DNA from: Mactra quadrangularis
Lineage: Eukaryota > Mollusca > Bivalvia > Venerida > Mactridae
DNA length: 64,000 nt
Reading direction: 5' to 3'
Assembly (NCBI GenBank): GCA_025267735.1
Contig: CM046294.1
Coordinates: 42,693,570 to 42,757,569, forward strand
Of the stretch, positions 56,701 through 64,000 are shown in pieces (position 1 is the first letter of the stretch; each line of letters starts with the position of its first letter). The notes beneath the pieces were generated by a model. That model had not been told where the DNA came from. It ran no database searches and saw only the letters and a list, made by a program, of their open reading frames with translations. The position numbers and the translations under genes are program-made.

Positions 56701-56795
56701 ATATGCTTAAAGAGAAGGAGAGTTGTAATGAACCAATGAAATTATGTGAATTCAAACATTCTTTAGCAAAGAAATTATACCTTAAGCCTATGTGA
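44766..56795 (+). CDS. CARD-containing caspase-2-like protein, probable pseudocaspase (9 exons)
   Basis: Nine exons join in phase to 521 residues (human caspase-2 is 452). A CARD (about residues 12-100: METRHRDVLRQNRTFLLDEI; RRGGKAFDAFCVSLQKTHQ) is followed by a Pro/Ile/Lys-rich linker, a p20-like unit and a p10-like unit. In p20, RALIICNRDF and DRKIADMD match the family, with R274 at the substrate-Arg position. IQACG keeps the catalytic Cys (C376), but the SHG motif is SYG: the catalytic His is Tyr333. The usual R-G after QAC is G-V. In p10 the GSW substrate motif reads SQF. Caspases need the Cys-His dyad, so this protein is inferred to be catalytically dead and may act through its CARD as an adaptor or dominant regulator. 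An alternative first exon is at 43029. It is tail to tail with the VWDE-like gene. Confidence 0.92.
44879..45015 (+). CDS. Caspase exon 2 (CARD, first half)
   Basis: Encodes METRHRDVLRQNRTFLLDEI, LNIADICDILHEDN and VQDIM, similar to the caspase-2 CARD start. Acceptor ATCATAG, donor GTAAGT, phase 0 out. Confidence 0.92.
45033..45428. mobile_element. CAATCT MITE copy 2, exact 9-bp duplication
   Basis: CTTTTATGT flanks both sides (45024-45032, 45429-45437). Ends CAATCT/AGATTG. It lies in caspase intron 2, 17 bases after the exon 2 donor. A 9-bp duplication fits MULE or Merlin. Confidence 0.93.
45740..46229 (+). CDS. Caspase exon 3 (CARD second half, linker)
   Basis: NRKFLDILPRRGGKAFDAFC and VSLQKTHQVHIAH complete the CARD. 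The rest is a Pro/Ile/Lys-rich linker (KSPIPIPIAIPIK) ending TPPLFDDERLYKIIHPKK. Donor GTTGGT, phase 1. Confidence 0.92.
46477..46904. mobile_element. MITE, GGGCACGTTCCGCAAGG family, copy 2
   Basis: Perfect ends; AAA flanks both sides (46474-46476, 46905-46907). The interior (GGCTGCCCCCTGTGGGAACG) is shared in reverse with 54321-54695. It lies in caspase intron 3. Confidence 0.9.
47167..48052. mobile_element. CAGGGCTYGACAAAT MITE, 5-bp duplication
   Basis: Ends CAGGGCTCGACAAAT and inverse of CAGGGCTTGACAAAT. GGTGG flanks both sides (47162-47166, 48053-48057). It is 886 bp and ends 35 bases before caspase exon 4. Confidence 0.82.
48088..48170 (+). CDS. Caspase exon 4 (linker)
   Basis: Encodes WPGSMDLSLTSLEFKVETCS and an acidic EDENDED end, typical of the linker before p20. 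Phase agrees on both sides. Confidence 0.85.
48275..48560 (+). repeat. Dispersed repeat, second copy of 8150-8425
   Basis: Shares GAAACCGAAAGTAGAATTCG, AAATGAATATAG and TTAAGAATTGGACACTT. No termini were defined. It lies in caspase intron 4. Confidence 0.6.
48735..49325. repeat. Cluster of repeat fragments in caspase intron 4
   Basis: Contains a GGATCCGCC-type fragment (48735-48801), a SINE-body relative (48835-48960) and a copy of the 39.0-39.7 kb CAGGGC element (49165-49325, AACTCGAGTTAAAATAAAAG). Confidence 0.55.
49390..49560 (+). CDS. Caspase exon 5 (p20 start)
   Basis: IYPMSKDYTKRALIICNRDF, DRKIADMDSFRLLKVFKQFG and FTVDTCTSLTEQ match the first strand and R-x-G-x-D-x-D region of p20. 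The canonical Gly-Thr is Ile-Ala here. Confidence 0.95.
49605..49850 (+). mobile_element. Probable tRNA-derived SINE
   Basis: A tRNA-like head (TCCGTAGCACGCAAGTCTT, then GTCATGGGTTAGATTCCT) is followed by the body GGCCATTCTCCCTCCTACCA, which recurs reversed at 57290-57440. Confidence 0.5.
49922..50213 (+). repeat. 47-bp tandem array, ~6 units, in caspase intron 5
   Basis: The unit contains GAATTTCAGTATTTTCAGTT and CTTTGATTTTTATTTTTAAA. A further part-unit at 52138-52187 directly precedes the exon 6 acceptor, so the array copies a splice-acceptor-like tract. A 1.9-kb insertion separates the two parts. Confidence 0.9.
50214..52137. mobile_element. 1.9-kb composite insertion splitting the 47-bp array
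   Basis: The outer segments are GTCCTTGAAA-rich (CAGGGTTCGCACTGGTCCTT at left; inverse TTCATATAG at right). The middle is a foldback with arms about 50658-50973 and 51400-51712 around a ~430-bp spacer (GACCGCCCACGGCGATT inverted). A reversed fragment of the 25670-26722 element lies at 51900-52012. No coding sequence. Confidence 0.7.
52199..52430 (+). CDS. Caspase exon 6 (active-site exon, His changed)
   Basis: FMLVISSYGGKGTV replaces the usual LSHG motif (TAT codon at 52283-52285), and NCPLMTGVPKLFLIQACG carries the catalytic Cys. Acceptor TTTTACAG follows the repeat-derived tract; donor GTTTGT. Confidence 0.95.
52959..53361. mobile_element. CAATCT MITE copy 3, exact 9-bp duplication
   Basis: ATTTCAATC flanks both sides (52950-52958, 53362-53370). 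Same orientation as the other two copies. It lies in caspase intron 6. Confidence 0.93.
53371..53889. other. Caspase intron 6 segment, nothing recognised
   Basis: AT-rich intronic sequence between two MITEs; no supportable coding, RNA or repeat feature. Confidence 0.5.
53890..54037. mobile_element. Small MITE, GGGCAAGTTTCC ends
   Basis: Left GGGCAAGTTTCCTTAGCATA and right inverse (TATGCTTAGGCAACTAACCC), with inner GTGTCCTGGTAC/GTACCAGAACAC. It lies in caspase intron 6, ending 42 bases before exon 7. Confidence 0.7.
54080..54298 (+). CDS. Caspase exon 7 (inter-subunit linker, p10 start)
   Basis: DYPLGGDTPEGEETAQLKEV, a Ser-rich linker with several Asp residues (SLSDPLNIDNDD) and ILVAMATTA, corresponding to the first p10 strand. 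Confidence 0.88.
54321..54695. mobile_element. MITE, GGGCACGTTCCGCAAGG family, copy 3
   Basis: Ends GGGCATGTTCCTCAAGGCGA and inverse; AAT flanks both sides (54318-54320, 54696-54698). It lies in caspase intron 7, 22 bases after the exon 7 donor. Confidence 0.9.
55183..55569. mobile_element. hAT-type MITE with perfect 8-bp duplication
   Basis: Ends TAGGGCTGTCACGATA and inverse of TAGGGCAGTCACGATA. CTATTTGG flanks both sides (55175-55182, 55570-55577). It lies in caspase intron 7, ~75 bases before exon 8. Confidence 0.95.
55645..55748 (+). CDS. Caspase exon 8 (p10)
   Basis: DISQQFRSQFLLGLSYMLCH and HFVNILKG align with the NTKRGSWYIEAL...DMLVKV segment of caspase-2. GSW is replaced by SQF. Confidence 0.9.
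56494..56566 (-). mobile_element. tRNA-like SINE head in caspase intron 8
   Basis: Minus strand GCAGCTAGATCAGTTGGGAA, an anticodon arm around CTTGAAG, and TTTGAATCCCT as a degenerate B-box. Related to 44292-44363. Confidence 0.6.
56697..56795 (+). CDS. Caspase exon 9 (p10 end, stop)
   Basis: INMLKEKESCNEPMKLCEF and LAKKLYLKPM-stop, matching the VNALIKD...LCRHLYLFPG ending of caspase-2. Confidence 0.92.
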   Translation: MNMLKEKESCNEPMKLCEFKHSLAKKLYLKPM

Positions 56796-57289
56796 CTTAG
56801 TTAAGAAATGTTGTTTGTTATAGTTGCTGTTGCTGTTATTGTGATATGATATATGAGGAGTATTCAATAAGTTAACCAAATGCCTGCATAATTATAATGT
56901 GTTAATAACTTTGACAAAAAGTTGATAAACCATGATGATCCATGTTTGATTTTTCAAAATGTGACTCTAAGTTACATTAATATATTTATGTATAATTATA
57001 CTTTTTTATATGTATACTCTTTTATTTTAAACTGATAGAGATTTATGTATGAAATTGCACAATATTAAATTGATAAATGTATCCACATCAGAGTTGAACA
57101 AAGTTTGTAATTTTGACTTGGCCATTTACCCACCATAATGAACATATATACATCAGTTGAATGTAGTATATGTATATACAATTGTAAAGCTGAAATATCA
57201 GTGCAGTATTAATTCCGGTATTAGCAGGAAAAATAGTTTGTTCTGTTTAATGCCATAGCAACACATTGTATAGGTCATATAACAGCAGT

Positions 57290-57440
57290 CAGTCAAGCTA
57301 CTCACTCCTCCTGGAAAGGCTAAATCTCTAGATTTAGCTGTGAACCAACTACTAAGAGCAAACTTTAGTCAGTGACTGACGACTGCCCAACATAAGTTAA
57401 AATCATTGGTAGGAGGGAGAATGGCTGTAGAAACAATTTC
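57290..57440 (+). repeat. SINE-body repeat downstream of the caspase gene
   Basis: TCCTGGAAAGGCTAAATCTC and GGTAGGAGGGAGAATGGC recur elsewhere in the window. The rest of 56796-57880 shows no gene; it probably holds the caspase 3' UTR. Confidence 0.5.
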
Positions 57441-57883
57441 AGGAAAAATAACCACCGCCTTTTCCGCCTCTGGCATGTATTGACCTCTAAATAATAATGC
57501 TTGATTGAACAATTATGCTGATTATAACTCATGAATACAGTCCATGAAATTAGTGGGTGTCTAGATGCCTGGGACAACTTCTTTATAGTTCCAGCCACTT
57601 AGATTATCTTTTGGGCAACCCAAAATATACAAACAAGGTATATGCTTGCTGCTTAAATGACCTGTTCGTAGACTGTGAAATATGATGATATTCCCTTTCT
57701 ACAAATCATGATGTCGTAGGAAATATATGAATAAAAAGGCAACATCTATATGTTATGTTGAATAACTGTGTTTAAACAAAAGAGTACAAACTGTAATAAC
57801 ATAGAATGACCTATTATTCCATTTCAATAGACTAACTTCATGTACAGTAACCATTTTTCATGCACTTGGCATCAGTCTATTGA

Positions 57884-59010
57884 AAATAAGTCGAAGTTCT
57901 TTGGAGAATAAGTCGAAGTTCTTTGGAGAATAAGTCAAAGTTCTTTGGAAAATAAGTCGAAGTTCTTTGGAGAGAACAAGAAAGTGCTGAAACAATTTTC
58001 ATAAATAAGTTGTTTGCAGAAAAACAGTAAATGATCAGAAGTAAAAATGTATTGGTGCAATAACACACTAAAATAATAATTTTGTAAAAGCAGTAGAAAT
58101 GTAACACACTTAACGATGTTTTTTTTTGTAAAAATATAAGTTAGATAACATATTAAATGATGATTTTGTAAAAATAGTAGAAAAAAAACACTCAATTGAT
58201 TGTTTTGTAAAAATAGAAAAATAGCACACTAAAGGATGATTTTGTAAATGTAGTAAAATAACACACTTAAATGATTGTTTGGAAAAGTATAAGAAAAATA
58301 ACACACAAAATGAAGAAAATAACGCACTGAATGGTAAAAATAGTAAAAAATAACACACTTACATGATTGTTTGGAAAAATATAAGAAAATAACACACAAA
58401 ATGATGATTTTGTAAAAATCGTAAAAACAAAACACATAAATGATTGTTTGGAAAAGTATAAGAAAAAATAAAACACTAACTGATGATTTTGTATAAATAG
58501 TAAAAAATAAAACACTGAAATTATTGTTTGGAAAAGTATTAGAACAATAACTCACTAAATGATGATTTTGTAAAAATAGTAAAAATAAAATACCGAAATT
58601 ATTGTTTTGTAACATTTTTAGAAAAATTACCTTCTAAATGATGGTTTTGTAAAATAGTAGAAAAATAACACACCTAAATTATTGTTTTGTAAAATTAAGC
58701 TCGTTAAAATTTGTCTCAATTACATGTTAAATTTTCAAGTCAATATGCGCATATTTACTAAAATTTCATCATGTGCCTACGAATTAATTAATCAACCCTC
58801 GTATTAACACACTAAAATGATTATGTCATCAGAATACTAATAAAATAACACACTCAAATGACTGTTTTGGAAAAGTACTTGTAAAATTATACACTAAAAT
58901 GATGATATTTTAAAAGAAATAGTAAAATAACTAACTCAAAGATTTATATTGTAAAAGCAGATAACAGTAAAATAACTCACATGATTATAACATAAAAGAA
59001 ATGGTAAAAT
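57884..59010. repeat. Two tandem arrays between convergent genes
   Basis: Four units of 22 bp (GAATAAGTCGAAGTTCTTTG) lie at about 57884-57975. From about 58060 to 59010 an imperfect array alternates GATGATTTTGTAAAAATAGT, AAAATAACACACT and GATTGTTTGGAAAAGTATAA. The short minus-strand open frames here are repeat artefacts. Confidence 0.8.
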
Positions 59011-59191
59011 AACACTTATCAATATTTCCAATTTTTAGATTAATTAAATATTTAAGCTTAAAATGTTACAGTACTTGCTGCTGAATTAAAAAAAATATAT
59101 TGAATTATCATAATCTAATACGTCTTTGTTTCAACGTAAGTTCACGGTTTATATGTTATTAATGATAGTATTTGTTGGTTATTAGTGATCT

Positions 59192-59288
59192 CTACTTAGC
59201 ACCGCCTTCAAATGTATTCATGTCCAGACCATCATTCTTATCAGATTTTACGCCTGAGCAACATCCGGTATTAGATCGTAATTTAATC
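59192..59288 (-). CDS. VWDE-like exon G (cytoplasmic tail, stop)
   Basis: Encodes IKLRSNTGCCSGVKSDKND and GLDMNTFEGGAK-stop, with basic residues and a Cys pair right after the membrane. Two AGs 6 bases apart (TTTCAGTTTCAG) both keep the frame. Confidence 0.75.
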
Positions 59289-62200
59289 CTGAAACTGAAA
59301 TGAATAGATGATTAAGAAAGACGTTACACTGCAATATGTATGTATTAACACATATCTGAATGCTAAGCCAAATCAACGATTAAAATGTCACATTTCTAGA
59401 CATTTCATTTTCCGCATAATTGAGCAGGCGAATGTGTATGTGTTCTTATGAAGGTAATCACTTTTTATTCTTATTACTGGCAATAAATCTGGATTTGAAA
59501 CTTTATGAATTTTTTGCAACATTTTATGTTGTAACTGTCGATTTTTGGCTGCTGATCAAGCATTTCTTACAAGTCACGCGATGCTTATAAATAAACGAGA
59601 CATGTGCATATTATTTCAGGACTTCAGTTTTTGTTGCATTATTTCAATTCGATACAACAACTGACGATAAAACTAGGTCATTTTGAAATTTTGATATTGA
59701 CATTACAAGTTATGGTTGCCACAATATGAATATACATATCAAAACTAAAATGAAAATATGTACTGGCATACCCTCAGTCGATGCCAAATGGACATAATGA
59801 CATTTAGCTACTTTTGATATTTGACAAGAAGACATTTGTTTTGGCAGAAGCATTATGGTACAGACACCTTGCTTTAGTGGGATTTAATGCAAGAACATAT
59901 TATTTTGATTAAACACTTCTGGTTCAAAGCTGAAGTAAAAATGGGGAAACATAAGTTTGTCTTACTTAATGCAAAATACGACGACAGCAATGATAAACAA
60001 AACAGCTGCTCCACAGATAACACCAATCATCCAAACTTTTATTTCTGACGTGGAACATTCTGTAGAAAAAAGTTTACACAAATAATTGCTGCATTAAATA
60101 CTTATTTAATTCTTTAAATTGTATCTTTTTTTGGCATTAACGTTTCTAGCAATATTTCATCATTGCAATGGTTTAAAAAGTGCCTAGCAAATCTTTCTTG
60201 GCAAGTTCTTGTTTAATTTCAATCCAGTGGTACAAAACGACATCTCGATTACATTCTCAAGTCAAGTTTATGTTTGATTAAAATGTAGATTACTGTACCA
60301 ACAACGTGATTTTCATGTAGTGAAAACAATTGGTAAAGATTTTGGAAAAAGTAAAATCACATATTTTACAGTATGTATATATGTACACAGAAGTTACCGT
60401 CAATGTTACTTTTACATGTAAGCGGTTTTAAGCTCTATTTATCGATAAGTCTGCTTTGGAAATCATATTTCCTTGACATAAAAACGGAAAAGACTTAAAA
60501 GGTGCCTAGAGATTCATTCCAAAATACACACAGAAAATTCGCGTAAACTATACATGTACATTGCATTATGAATTATATATATACATAAAATTGGAATATT
60601 TCCAACCTGGTCCAGCTATCCATTCTTTACCACTATTCGAGCAAGTGTAACATCCAAAAGTTTCTCCAGGGGTGAAACATCTTCCACCGTTTATACAATA
60701 TCCATCCTGGAAAGAAATATGATTATGTGAGGTTTTATCGTCTTGATAGAAACTCTTAATCAACTGAAAGTCTGTCTTACATTAAAATTAACTAGATGGG
60801 AGCCCGTGCAAGCACGGGCTTTAGGTAATGATAGTTCTTGAAACTGTTCCTAGAAACAGGCATGGTTATTGATTTAATAAAGGGAAATAACCGCTGCGGG
60901 GAGCTTGGTCTATTTGTTGTTTTATCTATAACTATTTTTAGACACAAAAACCCACTATTTTTGTTGATTTTTGGCAGTTTTTGCAATTATCAAGAGGCTT
61001 TGTCAAAAAAGAATTGTCAACTTGATATGCCGGTATATAGGTGCTCCAGCGACAAACAAAAGATTTATTCAAAGCTGCGCAGTTTCTTCCACAAAACAGG
61101 AAACTCGCAAATTTTATAGTATAGACTCCACACCGGGTCGATATTTATCTTTATTTGTTGTATACTGGCTTGTCTTGTTACAATTTATATATGTTTAATA
61201 TTGTGTGAACGATTGTTTGTTTCACAGCATAAAGTTCTTCAATGGGAACACAGCCTATACGACTTCTTATTTTTCGTTTAACGCATTGTATAGAAAATTA
61301 TGACCGAGGGTTTTGGTTGGTCTAATATTGTCACATTTCCAGACCAGTAAAACAAAAGTATAGTCAATCACTAAAGTTAAACTAAACTAATCACATTTTT
61401 TCCAAATACAGTATCCAATAAAAATCTACTCTCTGTAAATTTACTCCACCATGTTGTTTTCCGGAGATGAAAACATATAATTTCCAAATACAGTATCCAG
61501 ATGGATACAATAAAAATCTACTCTCTGTAAATTTACAGAGAGTAAACTAATCATAGCAGTATATTGGCTTTAAAATGCACTCAAATTTGATATAATTTTA
61601 GCTTAAAAAATCCGGGAATTGACATCCGTGTATTAAAGTAAAATGCATAGTAATCATGTCACTACGTTAAATACAAGTTTATTTAAGGTAGTTTACCTTT
61701 ATGAGACACACAATACCTTCTTCCAACTTCGTACATCTAACACATAAAGAGTTGTAGATGACAATAGTATCGATTTCACTGAAAGCTTGTCCACCATTGC
61801 TGAACGAAATGTGGTATCCGCGAGCTACAACATCATCTAAGTCGGCGTCTTCGATATAAATACTTGTTGATTCTAATTCTGGTACATTAAATGGGCAGAT
61901 AATTTCAAAAATCGACTCAAAATGACCCTGTACGTCTTCTGTCTGACCAACATGTAAACCATTTTTACCGTCAATCTTAAATCAATAAATGATTATAATC
62001 TGAGCCATAATAAAATGAGATCGTTTTTTGCACGAGTTGATTAACCGAGCCTTCCAAAATTAACTTCACTCTTGTTAAACTGGTCTTTATAAATTACAAC
62101 TTAATTTTATTTTAATAATTGCAACATTTGAAAGGGAAGTAATGCTACTTTATACAATTAACACAGTTTGTAATTTCACCAATATTGGGAAAAAAAATCA

Positions 62201-64000
62201 AAAAAAAATCACGCATTTACATAGAAATAAGGTAGCTATGAATGGTCCTGTTGCTATGCTAAAAGAAATAACTGATAACTAGAGCATATTAACTGTACAA
62301 AAAGTCTATTTACGTAGCTTACAGATGAAGTTTGATTTGAAATAACAGCTTTTATAGTTTGGATATACTAAACAGATAAAAACTAAACTTCTCGTTTCAC
62401 TTACTGTAAAATGTGTTGTTCTACATGTCAATGAGCTAGTATCGGCAATATTTTTACCAAATACAGAGGTTCTAGCACAAGGTCGACTTTTAAGATCACA
62501 TTCTCCTCTATCAGGAATCCCCAGCATGATTGGTGCTTGCAGTTTGTTTATCGAGCAGTCAAAACTTGTATATGGCTCGTCACATGTACACGTGCCTAGC
62601 AAGAATTAAATGCATTGTTAATAAACTAGTATTTGGATTTGCATAATTTGTACATTTCGGAATTACCTTATTGCCTCAAGATATCATCAGCTCTAAATGG
62701 TTCAATTTTGTGCATCATGCGAATGAAAATCACGAACAACGCCATCAATATTCAACCATATTTGGGGATGATTCATAAGATTTGAGTATCAGCGCAATTA
62801 TTTAAATCATGAGAAACAAAAGTTATGATGACAATATTTTTACCAATTATTTATTGGTTTCAAAATTATTTATGATAAATCTCCATAGCATCTACTTAAA
62901 TGTTTACTTATTGTGTCCGCACACATAATATAAATTGCAGGTTGGTTAAGGGGTTTGTTAACGATTTCTTACATGCTAGTAAATAATATCGACGTCCTTT
63001 TGTTAAAGCTTGTTTTCATTTTATCCGATTTAATTTTAAATAAATGTTGTATATGGTGTTCTCATAAATGATGATATACTTACCGTCAATACATTTACCA
63101 TGACCACTACATTCATTTGTGCATGACAAAGCTACAATTTTTTGTAACAGTTCTTTAGTAATCGGGGTTGGGCTGGATGGTTCCTTGTAAGGTGGCAAAG
63201 TTAGGTATTGGTAACTGTCATTGTAAGCTGAATCACTATCCGGAAGAACAACAAGTAAATCTAAAGCTTCCTGTGGTAGAGGTTGCATCACTTTAACATG
63301 GTTAGTACATTCTAGTTTTATACTTTCTAGATGACCCATTGTCCAGTCCATGCTATCAGTCACCTGTTAAAAATGAAAAAAATCAACATCATGTCTCTTT
63401 TACTTAAAAATAACACCTTGGAAAACTATTCCTTTTCAGACTGTAACGATGACAGGTCGTCGACCTTTTGTGAATCAGCAAACCGCTGGTTTGATGTCCA
63501 AGTTGTTAACAAAAAGTAATTAATCGGCTTTCAGGATGTGGGGCGCATCAAATAGCAAATATACATTTTTCTGCTTAGTCTCGCGTGGATATAATGTAAA
63601 ACAAGAATTTAAATACTCTCAGGTCTTTAAAACTCTGAGCATTGTGCATGGTTTTGTAAATACGGTGTTGAATTAAACTATACATAGAACATATCTTATT
63701 ACCACTGCATCGAGTACACAAAGTTCAATGAAGTTCTCGATGTCAAGGTCAGGTATGGTACTACATATTTGAAATACGGTTGTATTCATTATTTCCAAAC
63801 AGTCAGCTCTAGCAGTTTCATTTGTGTAAGATGCTTGTCTTTTATGTATTGACTGGTCATCTACATAGAATTGACGACCTACAGACGATTTGAAAACAGT
63901 TGTTGGGTCCCTGTACCCATCGTATGTTTTACCACCGAGGTCACGTTTTTTCCTTTGAGCGTTTAAATCACAACTGTCTGTGTTGATATCTCCTGTGAAT
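59192..64000 (-). CDS. VWDE-like membrane protein, 3' part (7 exons seen, 5' end outside window)
   Basis: Seven exons join in phase to 445 C-terminal residues. From the N-terminal side: FTGDINTDSCDLNAQRKKRD and a Cys-containing segment resembling the end of a von Willebrand type-D region; LECTNHVKVMQPLPQEALDL; an EGF-like module across an intron (CTNECSGHGKCID, then TCTCDEPYTSFDC); RGECDLKSRPCARTSVFG, a signature of VWDE proteins; a beta-rich segment (HFESIFEIICPFNVPELEST); a Cys-rich CINGGRCFTPGETFGCYTC; a transmembrane helix (VWMIGVICGAAVLFIIAVVV); and a 31-residue tail. Extracellular domains and a single anchor suggest a type I surface protein. Function in molluscs is unknown. The orthology is family-level only. 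Confidence 0.88.
59966..60059 (-). CDS. VWDE-like exon F (transmembrane)
   Basis: CSTSEIKVWMIGVICGAAVL and FIIAVVVFCI form the membrane helix. It ends AA|GTAAGA. If the intron were retained, AAG-TAA would stop translation one residue on. Confidence 0.88.
60607..60706 (-). CDS. VWDE-like exon E
   Basis: DGYCINGGRCFTPGETFGCY, TCSNSGKEWIAGP: a small Cys-rich module next to the membrane. Donor GTTGGA. Confidence 0.9.
60792..60820 (-). mobile_element. Helitron-type 3' terminus in a VWDE-like intron
   Basis: Minus strand: a hairpin of 9-bp arms (AGCCCGTGC/GCACGGGCT), 5 bases, then CTAG followed by T. This is the classic Helitron 3' end. The 5' TC end, which would lie at higher coordinates before exon D, was not found. 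61380-61560 nearby has a direct duplication around ATCTACTCTCTGTAAATTTA. Confidence 0.65.
61697..61975 (-). CDS. VWDE-like exon D
   Basis: A 93-residue beta-rich segment including YHISFSNGGQAFSEIDTIVI and CVRCTKLEEGIVCLIK. Phase 0 at both ends. Confidence 0.9.
62405..62595 (-). CDS. VWDE-like exon C
   Basis: TCTCDEPYTSFDCSI completes the EGF-like module; IPDRGECDLKSRPCARTSV is the VWDE-type motif. Donor GTAAGT. Confidence 0.93.
63084..63363 (-). CDS. VWDE-like exon B
   Basis: VTDSMDWTMGHLESIKLECT to ALSCTNECSGHGKCID, starting the EGF-like module. Donor GTAAGT, phase 1. Confidence 0.92.
63703..64000 (-). CDS. VWDE-like exon A (cut by window edge)
   Basis: Encodes GDINTDSCDLN through FIELCVLDAV. 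An AG at 63993-63994 could be its acceptor, or the exon may continue past the edge (FTGDINTD reads through). Donor GTAATA. Confidence 0.8.

Noticed and set aside
58229..58615. 128-codon minus-strand hydrophobic frame
   Set aside because: Made of array repeats (TTTTGTAAAAATAGT and relatives); Phe/Leu/Ile richness reflects AT-rich repeats.

Overview
This is animal nuclear DNA: AT-rich, intron-dense and crowded with short inverted-repeat transposons, with no operons or bacterial-type genes. A bivalve mollusc is the best guess, from the style of the dispersed repeats, a CARD-bearing caspase-2-like gene and a membrane-anchored VWDE-like protein. The species cannot be named from the sequence.

Three protein-coding genes can be assembled exon by exon with consistent splice sites and phases. 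(1) A complete 19-exon REV1 gene on the minus strand (start codon 40656, stop 16069; 1382 residues). It has a BRCT domain, a Y-family polymerase core with intact metal-binding residues, two ubiquitin-binding motifs and the C-terminal interaction domain. (2) A CARD caspase related to caspase-2 on the plus strand (about 43.0 or 44.8 kb to 56795; 521 residues with the start chosen here). Its catalytic Cys is kept but the catalytic His is Tyr, so it is probably a pseudocaspase. (3) The 3' part of a minus-strand gene like VWDE (von Willebrand factor D and EGF domain protein) with a transmembrane segment and short cytoplasmic tail. It runs off the right edge. REV1 and the caspase are head to head about 2.4-4.1 kb apart; the caspase and the VWDE-like gene are tail to tail.

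The left quarter (1-16 kb) has no intact gene. It holds most of a roughly 6-kb foldback element with near-identical arms of about 690 bp and decayed C2H2 zinc-finger sequence inside, several MITEs (two with exact duplicated target sites), a decayed non-LTR retrotransposon and a 33-bp minisatellite. The REV1 stop codon lies in the gene-proximal unit of that minisatellite, so the array looks like an amplification of the gene's own last codons. REV1 introns carry a 1.7-kb array of 21-bp units, a LINE fragment with a 12-bp target duplication, and many MITEs. The caspase gene carries three same-strand copies of one MITE; the end of one copy could supply a start codon.

The most interesting points are the His-to-Tyr caspase, the gene-end-derived minisatellite of REV1, transposon sequence at the caspase 5' end and at REV1 splice sites, and the zinc-finger-containing giant foldback. 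Transposon superfamily names below rest on terminal repeats and target-site duplications read by eye, not on database searches.
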